DNA of 64,000 bases from an uncultured Pseudohongiella sp. (GCA_951812715.1 OX638323.1:3328577-3392576), one strand, 5' to 3'. Shown: positions 24,849-34,749, numbered from the stretch's first letter. Program-made: numbers and translations. The notes: generated by a model from the letters alone, not told the origin.

Positions 24849-27182
24849 TCACGCTTGACTCAACACCTGAGCCGGATTGGACCTCGCCTGTTTGATGCCG
24901 GGTACGCCAACGGCCAGCAATATGGTCAGGCAATAGACAGTAAAGACTAATGCTAGAAAACTGCCAATCCCGTAGTTCTGAGCAGCATAAATACCCAGAT
25001 AGCTCGCGGACGGGATGGTAATTCCCAGCCCGAGCAGCACCCCAGGGGCAGTCAGGCCAACAGCCTGCTGCACAATTTTCAACCAGATATCAAAGTCAGT
25101 CGCTCCAAGCGCCTTGCGCATGGCGAAATCTTTTTTCTGGGATTCCAGTTCAAGCGATACCAGCGCAAAAAGTCCGATGATCATAATGACCAGGCTAGTC
25201 ATTGCTCCGAGCACCACGATTTGTCCGAGTGCCTCATATATTCGGGAGTAGTAGGCAAGGCGGTCTTCCAGGTTGGACAATGAGCCAATGACCGGGCCCG
25301 ATTTGTTAAGGTCAGCCGTAATTCCCGAGATTTCGCTCAGTCCTGCCGTTTCAGTTCGAACCAGGAGTGTGTAGTCCGTGCTCAAAGTGCTTTCCAAAGG
25401 CAAATACAAGCGACGACCGGGGGACGTGCTATCCCTTCGAATCAACTGAAGATTTGACACGGTTCCGATGAGCGGAATCTCATCCATTGACGGACCTGAA
25501 TTCCGCAGCCCGAGAATTTCGCCGACTACAATTGCATCGCCGATCAGTTCGTCGACCAAGGCCTGATTGGCCCATGCTCCTTCCTGAACGAAAAACTGTT
25601 CGCCCGATTGTGTCTCGTTATCATCAATTTCCAGGACTTCGAAAAATCCTGAACTGATGTATGAAGTCGGCGCCAGGATGCCGGATGATCGGGGTCGGTC
25701 AATCGCCGTGACAAAAACTCCATTTGGAAACAGGAAATCTCCTATGACCAGGGCCGCTGAAACAACCTCCGGATGACGCCGTGCAGAATCCAGCAAATCC
25801 CGGCGGGCGGCAATCAATTCCTCTGGATTTTCATAGAAATCAGCTTCAAACGATACGGGCGCCATCCACAATTGCTCGGACAGTACTCCGTCAATCGCCT
25901 GGCGATCCAGAGCCGCTTGCGCGATTGCAAATGCCGCTGCCGCAGCGACGAATGACAAAGCCAACTGACCGTTGATCACTATCCAGGAAGTGGTCGATCT
26001 TCGTTTGCCCTTGACTGAACCCAAACCGGTACTCAGGTTGTCGGCGATGCTGCTTCCGAAGAGTCTGTAAATCGGTATCAAGCCCGAGAATGTCGTCAGA
26101 GCGATTCCAACCAGCACTACCACTATGCAGATAGCGGGATTCACGTTGAAAGTGACCCAGAAGTAGCCCATGTACTCGCCGAAAGTTGTCGTCAGAAAGT
26201 TCGACCCAAGAAAGGCCAGACCCACACCGGCAGCAGCGCCGATGGCGCCGAGAAGCGCCGACTCCGTTAACAATTGCGCCACGACATTGAAATCGGTCGC
26301 GCCTACCGCCTGGTGAACGGCCAGATCCGGAATCCTGGCAATGGCGCGCTCCGCGAGCAGATTGCAGACATTGGTGCATGCGACAATCGCCATTGCCAGG
26401 GACACCAGCAGCACCGCGCCCAGCAATTGCGTTTCCCCAACATCGCCCCGCTCATCCGTGAACCCCAAAAGTTGAATCTGTCTTGTTCTTTCTGCTCCGT
26501 CCATCGAATCCAGTATGGATTGCATTTCCCGCCCGACATCGGTTCCGTTTGCCTCATCGCCCAAGCGCAGAAAAACTTCCGGGAACAGCAGGCTCTCGGA
26601 AGAAGGCGCCACCACTTTCCACATGTCTTCCAGAAAGGGAAACCGAAAGCCAGCCGGCATAACCCCGGCAATTGTCCAGGTCTCGTCCTGGTATCTGACT
26701 TGCTCGTTCAGCACCTCGGGACTGCGGCCGAATATCGAATCCCAAAGGTGGAAGCTGAGTACTACCGATCCAGCCTCGTCGGCGGTGGACCATCGTCCGA
26801 TGATCGGTTCTACTTTCAGAATTTCGCTGGCATTTTCAGTTACGAATGAGATTCGGGCATCGAAGACTTCTCCATCGAGATCAACCAGTGAATACGCGTT
26901 GGCGAATGCGCCAATTTCAGCGGCAGACCCAAGATTCGCTCGCAAGAGAGCAAAGTCTTCGGAGGAAACGTTAGTTGCTCCGCCTTCGGCGCCGACCGCG
27001 CGCACACGGAGCACTTCATTGCCATCGGGAAACGGCAAGGGCCGGACCAGACCTCTCGCGGCCGATAGTCCGACAATTACCGCCGCAATCGAAATCGCGA
27101 CGATCAGGACAGCGTAGGAATATGAACTCGGCGCTTTCCTGATTTCCGCGAATGCGATCCAGACCGAATCGGATGTTTTCAT
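24849..27182 (-). CDS. MacB-like/FtsX-type ABC transporter permease
   Basis: This is a permease of 777 residues with the two-lobed MacB/ADOP plan. A transmembrane helix lies near residues 20-45. A large periplasmic MacB-PCD-type domain covers ~50-270 (GRWSTADEAGSVVLSFHLWD, WTIAGVMPAGFRFP). Three transmembrane helices form the first FtsX core (~280-400), a second periplasmic domain follows, and the last three helices (~650-777) include FAMRKALGATDFDIWLKIV. It should work with the adaptor and ATPase encoded next, exporting a peptide, lipid or drug; the substrate is unknown. The start is ATG 27180-27182, 16 bases after the kinase gene. Confidence 0.88.
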   Translation of the reverse strand: MKTSDSVWIAFAEIRKAPSSYSYAVLIVAISIAAVIVGLSAARGLVRPLPFPDGNEVLRVRAVGAEGGATNVSSEDFALLRANLGSAAEIGAFANAYSLVDLDGEVFDARISFVTENASEILKVEPIIGRWSTADEAGSVVLSFHLWDSIFGRSPEVLNEQVRYQDETWTIAGVMPAGFRFPFLEDMWKVVAPSSESLLFPEVFLRLGDEANGTDVGREMQSILDSMDGAERTRQIQLLGFTDERGDVGETQLLGAVLLVSLAMAIVACTNVCNLLAERAIARIPDLAVHQAVGATDFNVVAQLLTESALLGAIGAAAGVGLAFLGSNFLTTTFGEYMGYFWVTFNVNPAICIVVVLVGIALTTFSGLIPIYRLFGSSIADNLSTGLGSVKGKRRSTTSWIVINGQLALSFVAAAAAFAIAQAALDRQAIDGVLSEQLWMAPVSFEADFYENPEELIAARRDLLDSARRHPEVVSAALVIGDFLFPNGVFVTAIDRPRSSGILAPTSYISSGFFEVLEIDDNETQSGEQFFVQEGAWANQALVDELIGDAIVVGEILGLRNSGPSMDEIPLIGTVSNLQLIRRDSTSPGRRLYLPLESTLSTDYTLLVRTETAGLSEISGITADLNKSGPVIGSLSNLEDRLAYYSRIYEALGQIVVLGAMTSLVIMIIGLFALVSLELESQKKDFAMRKALGATDFDIWLKIVQQAVGLTAPGVLLGLGITIPSASYLGIYAAQNYGIGSFLALVFTVYCLTILLAVGVPGIKQARSNPAQVLSQA

Positions 27183-27198
27183 GGAAAATCAGTTCCCA

Positions 27199-28212
27199 CT
27201 ACAGGGGAATGTTGATGATTGCATTGACGCCGCGCGGATTTGCCGGCGACAGTTCGAGGGAGGCCTTGGAGCCATAACGCAAACGCAATCGATCGCGAAT
27301 ATTTCTCAAGCCGGTACCGTTGGTCGAGCCGGTTTCACTGATGCCGGCGCCGGTGTCGCTGACTCCGAGGATCAGTTCGCCGTTGATTTGCCGGGCAGTG
27401 AACGTAATCTCCCCGCCCTCGGGTTCCGTTTCTATGCCATGGATCACGGCATTTTCAAGCAGCGGCTGAATCAGTAGCGGCGGCAGCGGAATTTCCCGCA
27501 ATTCGTCCGGCAGGTCTATTTCGTAGCGCAAGCGATTCCCCATACGGGTTGCCTGAATCGCCAGGTAGGCTGCGGCGAAGTCGATTTCCTGTCCGAGGGT
27601 GTTTTCACCGTCGCGGGTTCGCGCAAGCGAGGCACGGAGAAGGGTAGTGAGATTCTCCAGTGTGCCGACCGCCAATTTCGGGTCGCTGCGGACGAGTTGA
27701 GTGATGTTGGAAAGCGTATTGAACAGAAAATGCGGTTCAATCTGGGCTTGTAACAGCTTGAGTTCAGTTTCGGCGAGCATTTTTTCCTGTCGTGATTGCC
27801 TCAGTTCGGCCTCGGCGAGTTGTTCCCTCGTTTTGCGCAGCCTTTCCCGGGCGCTGAAGATCAGGGAGCCCGTGATTCCGAAGAACAGGCCTATTACAAG
27901 CGCGCTGAAGTCCTGCGTGAAAAAGATTAGCGGATGGTTCGACTGGAATACTCCCGCAATCATCAGCCCCACGCCTAGTCCGCAGGCGACAATCGGCACT
28001 GGCGCCAACCAGGGCCCCAGCATGCGGCTCAGCCAGTCCTGCAACAGCAGGAATGCAATGGATATGGACCAGCCAATGCTCAGCGATACGACCAGAATCG
28101 CGGTGAAGCTACCGATTCCGGTCAGCCACCAGACCAGTATCGCAATCGCGCAGGAGAAAATCCCTACTTGAGCAAAATTGACGAGGAACCGCTTGACGGA
28201 TCTGGTTTTCAT
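27199..28212 (-). CDS. LytS-type sensor histidine kinase
   Basis: This is a sensor kinase of 337 residues. Four hydrophobic segments in residues ~10-120 form the membrane sensor. A coiled coil (~120-155) leads to the His_kinase domain, with the phosphoacceptor His161 in IEPHFLFNTLSNI. The HATPase domain has the N-box LIQPLLENAVIHGIE and G-box VSDTGAGI with GTGLRNIRDRL. It should phosphorylate the LytTR regulator at the other end of the operon. The ATG at 28210-28212 lies five bases after the carotenoid oxygenase stop, with GGAA just before it, so the two genes are very likely cotranscribed. Confidence 0.9.
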   Translation of the reverse strand: MKTRSVKRFLVNFAQVGIFSCAIAILVWWLTGIGSFTAILVVSLSIGWSISIAFLLLQDWLSRMLGPWLAPVPIVACGLGVGLMIAGVFQSNHPLIFFTQDFSALVIGLFFGITGSLIFSARERLRKTREQLAEAELRQSRQEKMLAETELKLLQAQIEPHFLFNTLSNITQLVRSDPKLAVGTLENLTTLLRASLARTRDGENTLGQEIDFAAAYLAIQATRMGNRLRYEIDLPDELREIPLPPLLIQPLLENAVIHGIETEPEGGEITFTARQINGELILGVSDTGAGISETGSTNGTGLRNIRDRLRLRYGSKASLELSPANPRGVNAIINIPL

Positions 28213-28217
28213 TTCCG

Positions 28218-29747
28218 CTATCCCGTCACGAATTTTCCATGCAGACCCAGCGGGATTGCATAGGGTAATTCAGCCGAGGCCACCGGGCCATCGGCGATCC
28301 CTTCGGCATTAAACAGATTGATTATGTGCCTGCCGCGCCGCCAGTCGAAAGCGGTTCCGAGAATCCAGCCGCCGGACTCGGGTTCGCTGCCGGGCCGTGG
28401 CGCGTACAGGTGCTCCTCCGGGATTTGGGTATCCGGATAGCGGAACCAGTCGCGCCGCCCGCTCTCGATATCGAACAGATTGACCTCGTTCAAAGTCCCA
28501 TGCTCCGCCAGATCGGCCTCGCTTTGGGAAAGGAAGACGAGCTTGCGATATTGTCGGCAACCCACTCTCGGGTCAATACTCGGAAACTCGGTAAATACAC
28601 CCGGCTCGAGCATGGATTCCTCGGAAATCGTCCGCGCCCGGGTATCGAGCCGGTAGCCGTAATGGCGCGCGGCTCTGCCGTAATCCGGGTTGCCGCGCAT
28701 GATTTCCGTGAAAGTCTGCGTCATGATGCTTGGATCCGGCGCCCTGGCGCCATCGAAGCGGATGACGCCAGAGCGGTCCTCCCAGGCATTGCCGAAATGG
28801 AATATCCATTGCGCGGGCAATTCAAGAAAGTAGTGGCTGGAAAAATCGTTCTTGTCGACGACCAATACCCGGCACGGGTCTTGCGGACGCCATTCGTGCA
28901 TGTCCAGAAAGCCCATGGCATCCGCCGCCGGCCGAAAATGAAACGGCGGCAACAATATGACCAAATGCTTTTCGGTGACGACGAAATCGTGAGGCATGGT
29001 CATGGGATCGACGGCAATGCGACCGGCCTTGCGCAATGCGCCATCGGCGCCGATATGCCAGAACACCAGCAGGCCCGCCGCCGAGGCATAGCCGAAATTC
29101 CATACGCTGCCGTCGACGTCGACTCTGGGATGGGCGGAAAACGGAGCCCCGCGCATGCTCGATCCGCCGCCGGGCTCCTCGAAATTGTAGATGCCCCTGG
29201 TTTCCAGGGTTTCGGCGTCGATCTCGTAAGGACTGCCGGCTTCCCACAGGGCCAGCAGGCGGTCATGGTGAAAGAGGACACTGGTATTGCCCGAATTCAC
29301 ATCGTTCGGCCCGGTCAGTCCAGCCTGGCCGGGAGGCGCTCCCGACAATCCCGAATAGAGGGCGCGACCGGCAGCGCGCTCCGCTTGTAACTTGAGAGTT
29401 TCAATGAGCCGCGCCTGATGGCGCACGCCACCACCGTCGATTCGCCACGCGTGCACCATGCCATTGCCATCGAACCAGTGGCGATTGCGATAGCCGAAAA
29501 TTTCGTGTTGGGCCGGACCGGTTCTATACACCACGCCCTGCAATGCCTCCGGCCAGTTGCCCCTGACCACGGCATCCGCTTCGTACCGGTCCTGCTCTAC
29601 GTTGCCCCAGGCGGCAAGCCAGGGATATTCGCGCACGGCTTCCGCGAACATCTCAGTCCAATTCTCACCGTCCGACTGGGCCAGAACCGAAGCCGGAAGA
29701 GGGCACGCCATGAGCGCAAGCAGTTTGGTGAATTGTCGTCGGTGCAT
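28218..29747 (-). CDS. Carotenoid oxygenase family protein with Tat-type signal
   Basis: This is a carotenoid cleavage oxygenase/RPE65-like protein of 509 residues. Four conserved iron-binding histidine regions are visible: FSAHPRVD, TMPHDFVV, WIFHFGNAWE and LGLHGKFV at the very C-terminus. The N-terminal HRRQFTKLLALMA followed by ASVLAQ looks like a Tat signal, so the enzyme would be folded with its metal and then exported. The start is ATG 29745-29747; the frame runs further back without support. It follows a DUF2141 gene (14 bases) and precedes the kinase gene (5 bases). The substrate could be a carotenoid, a retinoid or a lignin-like stilbene. Confidence 0.88.
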   Translation of the reverse strand: MHRRQFTKLLALMACPLPASVLAQSDGENWTEMFAEAVREYPWLAAWGNVEQDRYEADAVVRGNWPEALQGVVYRTGPAQHEIFGYRNRHWFDGNGMVHAWRIDGGGVRHQARLIETLKLQAERAAGRALYSGLSGAPPGQAGLTGPNDVNSGNTSVLFHHDRLLALWEAGSPYEIDAETLETRGIYNFEEPGGGSSMRGAPFSAHPRVDVDGSVWNFGYASAAGLLVFWHIGADGALRKAGRIAVDPMTMPHDFVVTEKHLVILLPPFHFRPAADAMGFLDMHEWRPQDPCRVLVVDKNDFSSHYFLELPAQWIFHFGNAWEDRSGVIRFDGARAPDPSIMTQTFTEIMRGNPDYGRAARHYGYRLDTRARTISEESMLEPGVFTEFPSIDPRVGCRQYRKLVFLSQSEADLAEHGTLNEVNLFDIESGRRDWFRYPDTQIPEEHLYAPRPGSEPESGGWILGTAFDWRRGRHIINLFNAEGIADGPVASAELPYAIPLGLHGKFVTG

Positions 29748-29761
29748 GATTGCGTTACCCC

Positions 29762-30190
29762 TTACGGATTCAGACTGATGACCTGGGTGACATCGCTTTC
29801 GACCACGAAGCGGGCATCCTCCCATTTCGCGGGACCGAACGAGCCCCTGGCGTTGTTGGAAAACGCGTAGGGCTCGGTGGGCATGCCGACGAAATTGGTG
29901 TCCAGTTCGCCGTTGCCGTTCAAGTCGTGCATGATTCTGATGGCGTATTCGCCGGGCGGAAGGTCCTCGGCGGTAAATGTCAGCGTTCCTGCCACCGCCG
30001 GTTCCATGAACTGCGCTACCGCACCTTCGCCTTCGAATTGCGCCTGTCCCGCCATTACCTGTACCTGCAATATGCCGGTGGCGTCATCAATGTCTTCGAT
30101 GACGATGGTCAAGGTTTCGGCCGAGGCCTGGGTGTAGGCGCCGAGCGCCGCGATTAGCAGGAATGCGCTGATGGTCTTGCTCGTTTTCAT
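29762..30190 (-). CDS. DUF2141 domain protein, exported
   Basis: This is a small exported protein of 142 residues. A signal peptide (MKTSKTISAFLLIAALGAYT, then QASA) is followed by the DUF2141 beta-sandwich. Its marks are the calcium-loop-like HDLNGNGELDTNFVGMPTEP and YAFSNNARGSFGPAKWEDA, both typical of the family. DUF2141 genes often sit beside carotenoid oxygenase genes; the role is not known. The start is ATG 30188-30190 with GGGAGC before it, and the frame extends to 30331 without reason to use it. It is the first gene of the long minus-strand operon and faces the dehydrogenase operon across 194 bases. Confidence 0.85.
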   Translation of the reverse strand: MKTSKTISAFLLIAALGAYTQASAETLTIVIEDIDDATGILQVQVMAGQAQFEGEGAVAQFMEPAVAGTLTFTAEDLPPGEYAIRIMHDLNGNGELDTNFVGMPTEPYAFSNNARGSFGPAKWEDARFVVESDVTQVISLNP

Positions 30191-30384
30191 GATTGTGCTC
30201 CCATGCGGAATTGACTGATTTGCGAACGAATCTAGCCTTGCCGGATAAGGCTTGACAACGGCCTTGCGACGAAACGGCAATGGGAAGAACGAATCGGCAA
30301 TACGGGATGCTGATGTGCTATATTGGCGCAATTAAACAGGGGGCCGGCACGAATTCGCCTTCTGGCGATCAGGAAAATTTCGAG

Positions 30385-30969
30385 ATGGAGCGCCAGACAC
30401 TTTCCCGCCGTGCGTTGCTGAGATCGACTCTCACGGCGTTGCCGCGATCAGCGATCGTGCTCAGTATGCCGGCGATACTCGCCGCCTGTTCCCGCTCCGC
30501 GCAAAATCAACTTGACGGCATCGACCTGCAAACCCTCGGCGGTGACGAGGCGGAAGAGTTCGCCGCCATCACCGACCGCATCATTCCGCCCGACGAAACG
30601 CCCGGCGCGCGCGAAGCCGGCGCCGTGCATTTCATGGATACCGTGCTGGCGGACCAGCGCGAGCGGGAATTGCAGCTTCTGCGAGACGGCTTGCGGGATT
30701 TGCAGACCCGCGCCGGCGCCGCGTTCCAGGCAGACAAATTCTCGCTGCTGAACGCCGGCCAACAGGATCAGTTGCTGCGCGAGATCGAAAACTCCGAATT
30801 CTTCGCCACGATCCGCTATCTCACCGTGGCCGGCATGTTCGCCTTGCCGGAATACGGCGGCAATCGCGGCGGCGCCGGCTACCAACTGATCGGCTACGAG
30901 CCCCAGGGCGGCTGGCAGCCGCCATTCGGTTTTTATGACGAGGATTACATGAACCGGGGAGGGCAATAG
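30385..30969 (+). CDS. Gluconate 2-dehydrogenase subunit 3 family protein (Tat signal)
   Basis: This is the small partner subunit of a membrane-bound GMC dehydrogenase, 194 residues. The twin-arginine motif is LSRRALLRSTL, followed by a hydrophobic stretch and LAACS, which could also serve as a lipobox. The DUF1338/gluconate 2-dehydrogenase subunit 3 core follows (FAAITDRIIPPDETPGAREA, then GAVHFMDTVL). The protein probably carries the folded catalytic subunit across the membrane. The start is ATG at 30385 with AGGA upstream. The gene ends two bases before the GMC oxidoreductase gene. Confidence 0.85.
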   Translation: MERQTLSRRALLRSTLTALPRSAIVLSMPAILAACSRSAQNQLDGIDLQTLGGDEAEEFAAITDRIIPPDETPGAREAGAVHFMDTVLADQRERELQLLRDGLRDLQTRAGAAFQADKFSLLNAGQQDQLLREIENSEFFATIRYLTVAGMFALPEYGGNRGGAGYQLIGYEPQGGWQPPFGFYDEDYMNRGGQ

Positions 30970-30971
30970 TC

Positions 30972-32633
30972 ATGGCCGGCGCATCGTTCCCTACTCGGGA
31001 AGAAGTCGATTTCGTCATTGTCGGTTCCGGCGCCGCCGGCGGCATTGTCGCCAGGGAACTGGCCGTGGCCGGGCATTCCGTGGTGTTGCTCGAACAGGGG
31101 CCATACTTGCAGGCGGCGGATTTTCGTCACGACGAATGGGGAACCTTCCACAATCATGACCTGACCTGGAATCAGCGCCAGGGCCATCCGCAGACGTTCC
31201 GCAAATCCGAAGACGAAACCGCGGTGACGCTGGAAAGCGTTTGCGATTACGCGCATAACGTAGGCGGCAGCAGTCTGCATTTTTCCGGCAATTTCTGGCG
31301 TCTGCGGCCGATCGATTTCATGGAGGCCAGCGTCCGCGGCACGATAGCGGGCACCAATTTCGCGGACTGGCCGATCCGTTACCAAGATCTTGAGCCCTAC
31401 TATTCCCGGGTCGATTGGGAAGTTGGCGTGTCCGGCCTGCAGGGTCCGTGGGATCCGCCGCGGTCACGCGACTATCCCTGCCCGCCGATGCCGGTGAAAG
31501 GTTCGGACGTATTACTCGAACGCGGCGCCCGGGCGCTCGGTCATACCGCTTATCCGGCGCCGGTGGCGATCTTGTCCCAGCCTCACAATGGCAGGCCGGG
31601 ATGCATTCATTGCGGATTCTGCCTCGGTTACGGCTGCGAGGTGAACGCGAAATCGTCGTCGATGATCACCATGATTCCGGCCGCGCTGGAATCGGGAAAT
31701 TTCGAGCTGCGCACGCTTTGCACCGTTTCCCGGGTGGAAACCGACGACGCCGGGCGCGCCAGCGAAGTCGTATACTTCGAACAGGACGGCACGGAACAAT
31801 CCCAACGCGCCCGGGCGGTGGTGATTTGCGCCAACGGCGCGGAAACGCCGCGCTTGCTATTGTTGTCCGAATCCGCCCGCTTCCCGCAAGGACTGGCCAA
31901 CGGCAGCGGATTCGTCGGCCGCAATCTCATGTTCAACGGCGGCAGCGCGGTCAGCGGGCTGTTCCCGGAACCGGTCAATGCCCACAAGAGCATTCCGGCC
32001 ACCCGCGTGGTGCATGACTGGTACGAAATCGATCCAAACGAAGGTTTCTACGGCGGCGGCGGCATCGACGGGCGCCATCCGGTGCGCAGCGGAACGCCCA
32101 TGGACGCGGCGCTGGCGGGCAACATGTTCGGCGGACCGACCTGGGGCAGTGAATTCAAGGCGCGACTGCGGGAAGAGTTCACTCATACCGCCGCCTTCGA
32201 TGGCCATACCACTTCATTGCCGCTCTTTTCCAACAGCATCACCCTCGATCCGCAGGTGCGGGACAAATGGGGCCGGCCGGCAATTCGATGCACCTATATG
32301 GATCATCCCGACGATCTCGCGACCATGCGCTATTTCATGGATCGCTCGGTGGAATTGATGGAAGCCGCCGGCGCCTTGCGGATCGAAGCGAGCTATCCGG
32401 AAAACGGCCAGGACGGCAGTTCCCACATGCTCGGCACCTGCCGCATGGGCGACGATCCCGCGACATCGGTCATCGACCGCTATCATCGCTCCCATGACGT
32501 GCCCAACCTGTTCATGTGCGACGGCAGTTCCCTGGTCACCTCGAGTCGCGGCCAGCCCACCATGACGATCATGGCGCTGGCCTTTCGCGCCGCGGACTAT
32601 ATCAATCAGTTCGCGCAAGGCAATGAAATTTAG
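30972..32633 (+). CDS. GMC family oxidoreductase, catalytic subunit
   Basis: This is an FAD-dependent alcohol, aldose or sterol dehydrogenase of 553 residues. The N-terminal FAD motif is VIVGSGAAGGIVARELA. Residues ~213-225 hold CIHCGFCLGYGCEVNAKSS, a cysteine-rich loop usual in the gluconate 2-dehydrogenase type. The C-terminal block is SSHMLGTCRMGDDP, then LFMCDGSSLVTSSRGQPTMT, with the conserved His and Ser/Asn region. It has no signal of its own and is probably exported with the Tat-tagged subunit 3 encoded immediately upstream. The electron acceptor, often a cytochrome c subunit, is not encoded here. Confidence 0.9.
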   Translation: MAGASFPTREEVDFVIVGSGAAGGIVARELAVAGHSVVLLEQGPYLQAADFRHDEWGTFHNHDLTWNQRQGHPQTFRKSEDETAVTLESVCDYAHNVGGSSLHFSGNFWRLRPIDFMEASVRGTIAGTNFADWPIRYQDLEPYYSRVDWEVGVSGLQGPWDPPRSRDYPCPPMPVKGSDVLLERGARALGHTAYPAPVAILSQPHNGRPGCIHCGFCLGYGCEVNAKSSSMITMIPAALESGNFELRTLCTVSRVETDDAGRASEVVYFEQDGTEQSQRARAVVICANGAETPRLLLLSESARFPQGLANGSGFVGRNLMFNGGSAVSGLFPEPVNAHKSIPATRVVHDWYEIDPNEGFYGGGGIDGRHPVRSGTPMDAALAGNMFGGPTWGSEFKARLREEFTHTAAFDGHTTSLPLFSNSITLDPQVRDKWGRPAIRCTYMDHPDDLATMRYFMDRSVELMEAAGALRIEASYPENGQDGSSHMLGTCRMGDDPATSVIDRYHRSHDVPNLFMCDGSSLVTSSRGQPTMTIMALAFRAADYINQFAQGNEI

Positions 32634-32801
32634 TTCCCGGGCTCGCCGGAAAAGCAAGCAGGAGTGGAACGAACGACAAATGGATCAACGGTGGGCAATC
32701 AGGGCAAAAGCGTGAGCCAGTCCATTATCTGAGTATCGCCAATCCTGCCGTCCCTCTCCCGCGCGCCCGATCGGGCCCCGCTAAACAACAAGGGAACGCC
32801 A

Positions 32802-34535
32802 ATGGAAATAGACAACAAGGCGCAGCGCGCCAGCATACGCTACGAACCCGACGAGAGTCCGCCCGGGCCGCTTGCCTTTAGCCTGGGACTGCAAATGGCT
32901 CTGCTATGCGTGGCCGGGATCGTGCTGACGCCCGCCATTGTCATCCGCGCCGCCGGAGGCAGCGAAACCTATCTCGGCTGGGCGGTCTTCGCCGCGGTCA
33001 TAGTCAGTGGCGCGAGCACCGTCATGCAGGCCGTTCGCGTGGGCCGCATCGGCGCCGGCTATGTGTTGGCGATGGGCACTTCGGGCGCCTTCATCGCGGT
33101 CTGCGTCACCGCGCTGGCGCAAGGCGGCCCGGCGGTGCTCGCGGCCCTGGTGATCGCTTCGTCCCTGTTCCAGTTCCTGTTGTCAGCGCGGCTTTCATTG
33201 TTGCGAAGAATCTTGACCCCGGTCGTTTCCGGGACGGTAATCATGCTGATCGCCGTTACCGTCATGCCGATCATCTTCGATCTGCTGGACGACGTGCCCG
33301 CCGGCGCCAATCCGGTCGCCGCGCCGATCAGCGCGCTGGGCACTTTGCTTGTCGTCGTGACGATCGCCCTGAGAGCGACCGGAGTACTGCGGCTGTGGGC
33401 GCTGGTGATCGGCGTCATCGCCGGCTCGCTGATCTCCAGCCTGTTCGGGTTATATGACATCCAGCGTATAGCCGACGCCGCCTGGATCGGCGTGCCGGCC
33501 TCGGGCTGGCCCGGTATCAGCCTTGAATTCAGCCCGGTGTTCTGGGCGCTGTTGCCGGGATTCATCTTCGTCACGCTGATCGGCGCGATCGAAACCATAG
33601 GCGATTCGGTTGCGATCCAGAGCGTTTCCTGGCGCCGGCCGCGAGCGGTGGACTTTCGCGCCGTGCAAGGCGCGGTAGGCGCCGACGGGCTTGGCAATCT
33701 GCTGTCCGGGCTGGCGGGCACGGTGCCGAACACGACCTATTCTTCCAGCGTCGCCGTTACCGAATTGACCGGCGTCGCCTCGCGCCGGGTCGGCGTCGCT
33801 CTTGGCCTGGTGTTCATCATCGCCGCATTTTCGCCGAAGTTCCTGGCGCTGATCCTGGCCATACCCGGTCCTGTCGTGGGGGCCTATACCACGGTGCTGT
33901 TGTCGATGCTGTTCGTGCTCGGCATGAAGATCGTAGTCCAGCATGGCATCGACTATCGGGGCGGCGTTATCGTCGGCGTTTCCTTCTGGATCGGAGTCGG
34001 CTGTCAGAACGGCGTCATTTTCCCCGAAATCGTGTCCGAATTTGCCGGCGGCCTGTTGCAAAACGGTATGACCGCGGGTGGCCTTTGCGCGATTCTCATG
34101 AACCTGTTCGTCATGGTCACGGCGCCGCCGCGCCGCGAAATCGAATTGCCGCTGACTACCTCGATCCTGCCGCGGATACGCGAGTTTCTCGCGCTGTTCG
34201 CGGCGCGCGACGGCATGGGCAACCTGATCGCGAGCCGGCTCGAACTTGCCAGCGAGGAAACCTTGCTCACCCTGATCGACGAAAACGACGATGCACAACC
34301 CGCGCGCAACCTGCGGCTCGTCGTTTACCGCGACGGTAGCGACGCGGTGCTTGAATTCATTGCTTCGCCGGGCGGAGAGAACATTCAGGATCTGTTGACT
34401 GTCATCAAAGAGGGTCCTTCGGAGCCTTCGGCGGACCGCGAAGTCTCGCTGCGGCTGCTGCGGCACGCCGCCTCGTCGGTCAATCACCAGCAATATCACA
34501 ACGTCGATATCGTCACCATCCGCGTCAAGGGGTGA
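32802..34535 (+). CDS. NCS2 (uracil-xanthine) permease with C-terminal extension
   Basis: This is an inner-membrane nucleobase:cation symporter-2 protein of 577 residues. About 12-14 hydrophobic segments fill residues 25-440. The family region GFIFVTLIGAIETIGDSVAI, then GLGNLLSGLAGTVPNTTYSS matches the NCS2 substrate and QH-type motifs. Residues ~450-577 form a soluble extension that typical permeases lack (LELASEETLLTLIDENDDAQ; LRLLRHAASSVNHQQYHNVD). It vaguely resembles an HATPase/anti-sigma fold but without clear ATP motifs. The start is ATG 32802 with AAGGGAA upstream. The substrate is probably a purine or pyrimidine. A tri-loop hairpin GCCGGC-AAG-GCCGGC follows the stop at 34542-34556. 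Confidence 0.83.
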   Translation: MEIDNKAQRASIRYEPDESPPGPLAFSLGLQMALLCVAGIVLTPAIVIRAAGGSETYLGWAVFAAVIVSGASTVMQAVRVGRIGAGYVLAMGTSGAFIAVCVTALAQGGPAVLAALVIASSLFQFLLSARLSLLRRILTPVVSGTVIMLIAVTVMPIIFDLLDDVPAGANPVAAPISALGTLLVVVTIALRATGVLRLWALVIGVIAGSLISSLFGLYDIQRIADAAWIGVPASGWPGISLEFSPVFWALLPGFIFVTLIGAIETIGDSVAIQSVSWRRPRAVDFRAVQGAVGADGLGNLLSGLAGTVPNTTYSSSVAVTELTGVASRRVGVALGLVFIIAAFSPKFLALILAIPGPVVGAYTTVLLSMLFVLGMKIVVQHGIDYRGGVIVGVSFWIGVGCQNGVIFPEIVSEFAGGLLQNGMTAGGLCAILMNLFVMVTAPPRREIELPLTTSILPRIREFLALFAARDGMGNLIASRLELASEETLLTLIDENDDAQPARNLRLVVYRDGSDAVLEFIASPGGENIQDLLTVIKEGPSEPSADREVSLRLLRHAASSVNHQQYHNVDIVTIRVKG

Positions 34536-34749
34536 GGCCCGGCCGGCAAGGCCGGCAAAGCACGGCTGTTTGAGCGGAACGGCTCGAAAAATTACCGCTG
34601 TTCGACCGGACACTTTGCGTGTTCTGAAACTGGACACTTTATTTGCTCTCCGCAAGCCGGGGCGGGCGCGGTTGACCGTGTCGGGGGATGCGCTTAGCAT
34701 CGAGGCTGATTTCATCGCCGTACTGGCTTTCCCTGACAGGAGACCGACA

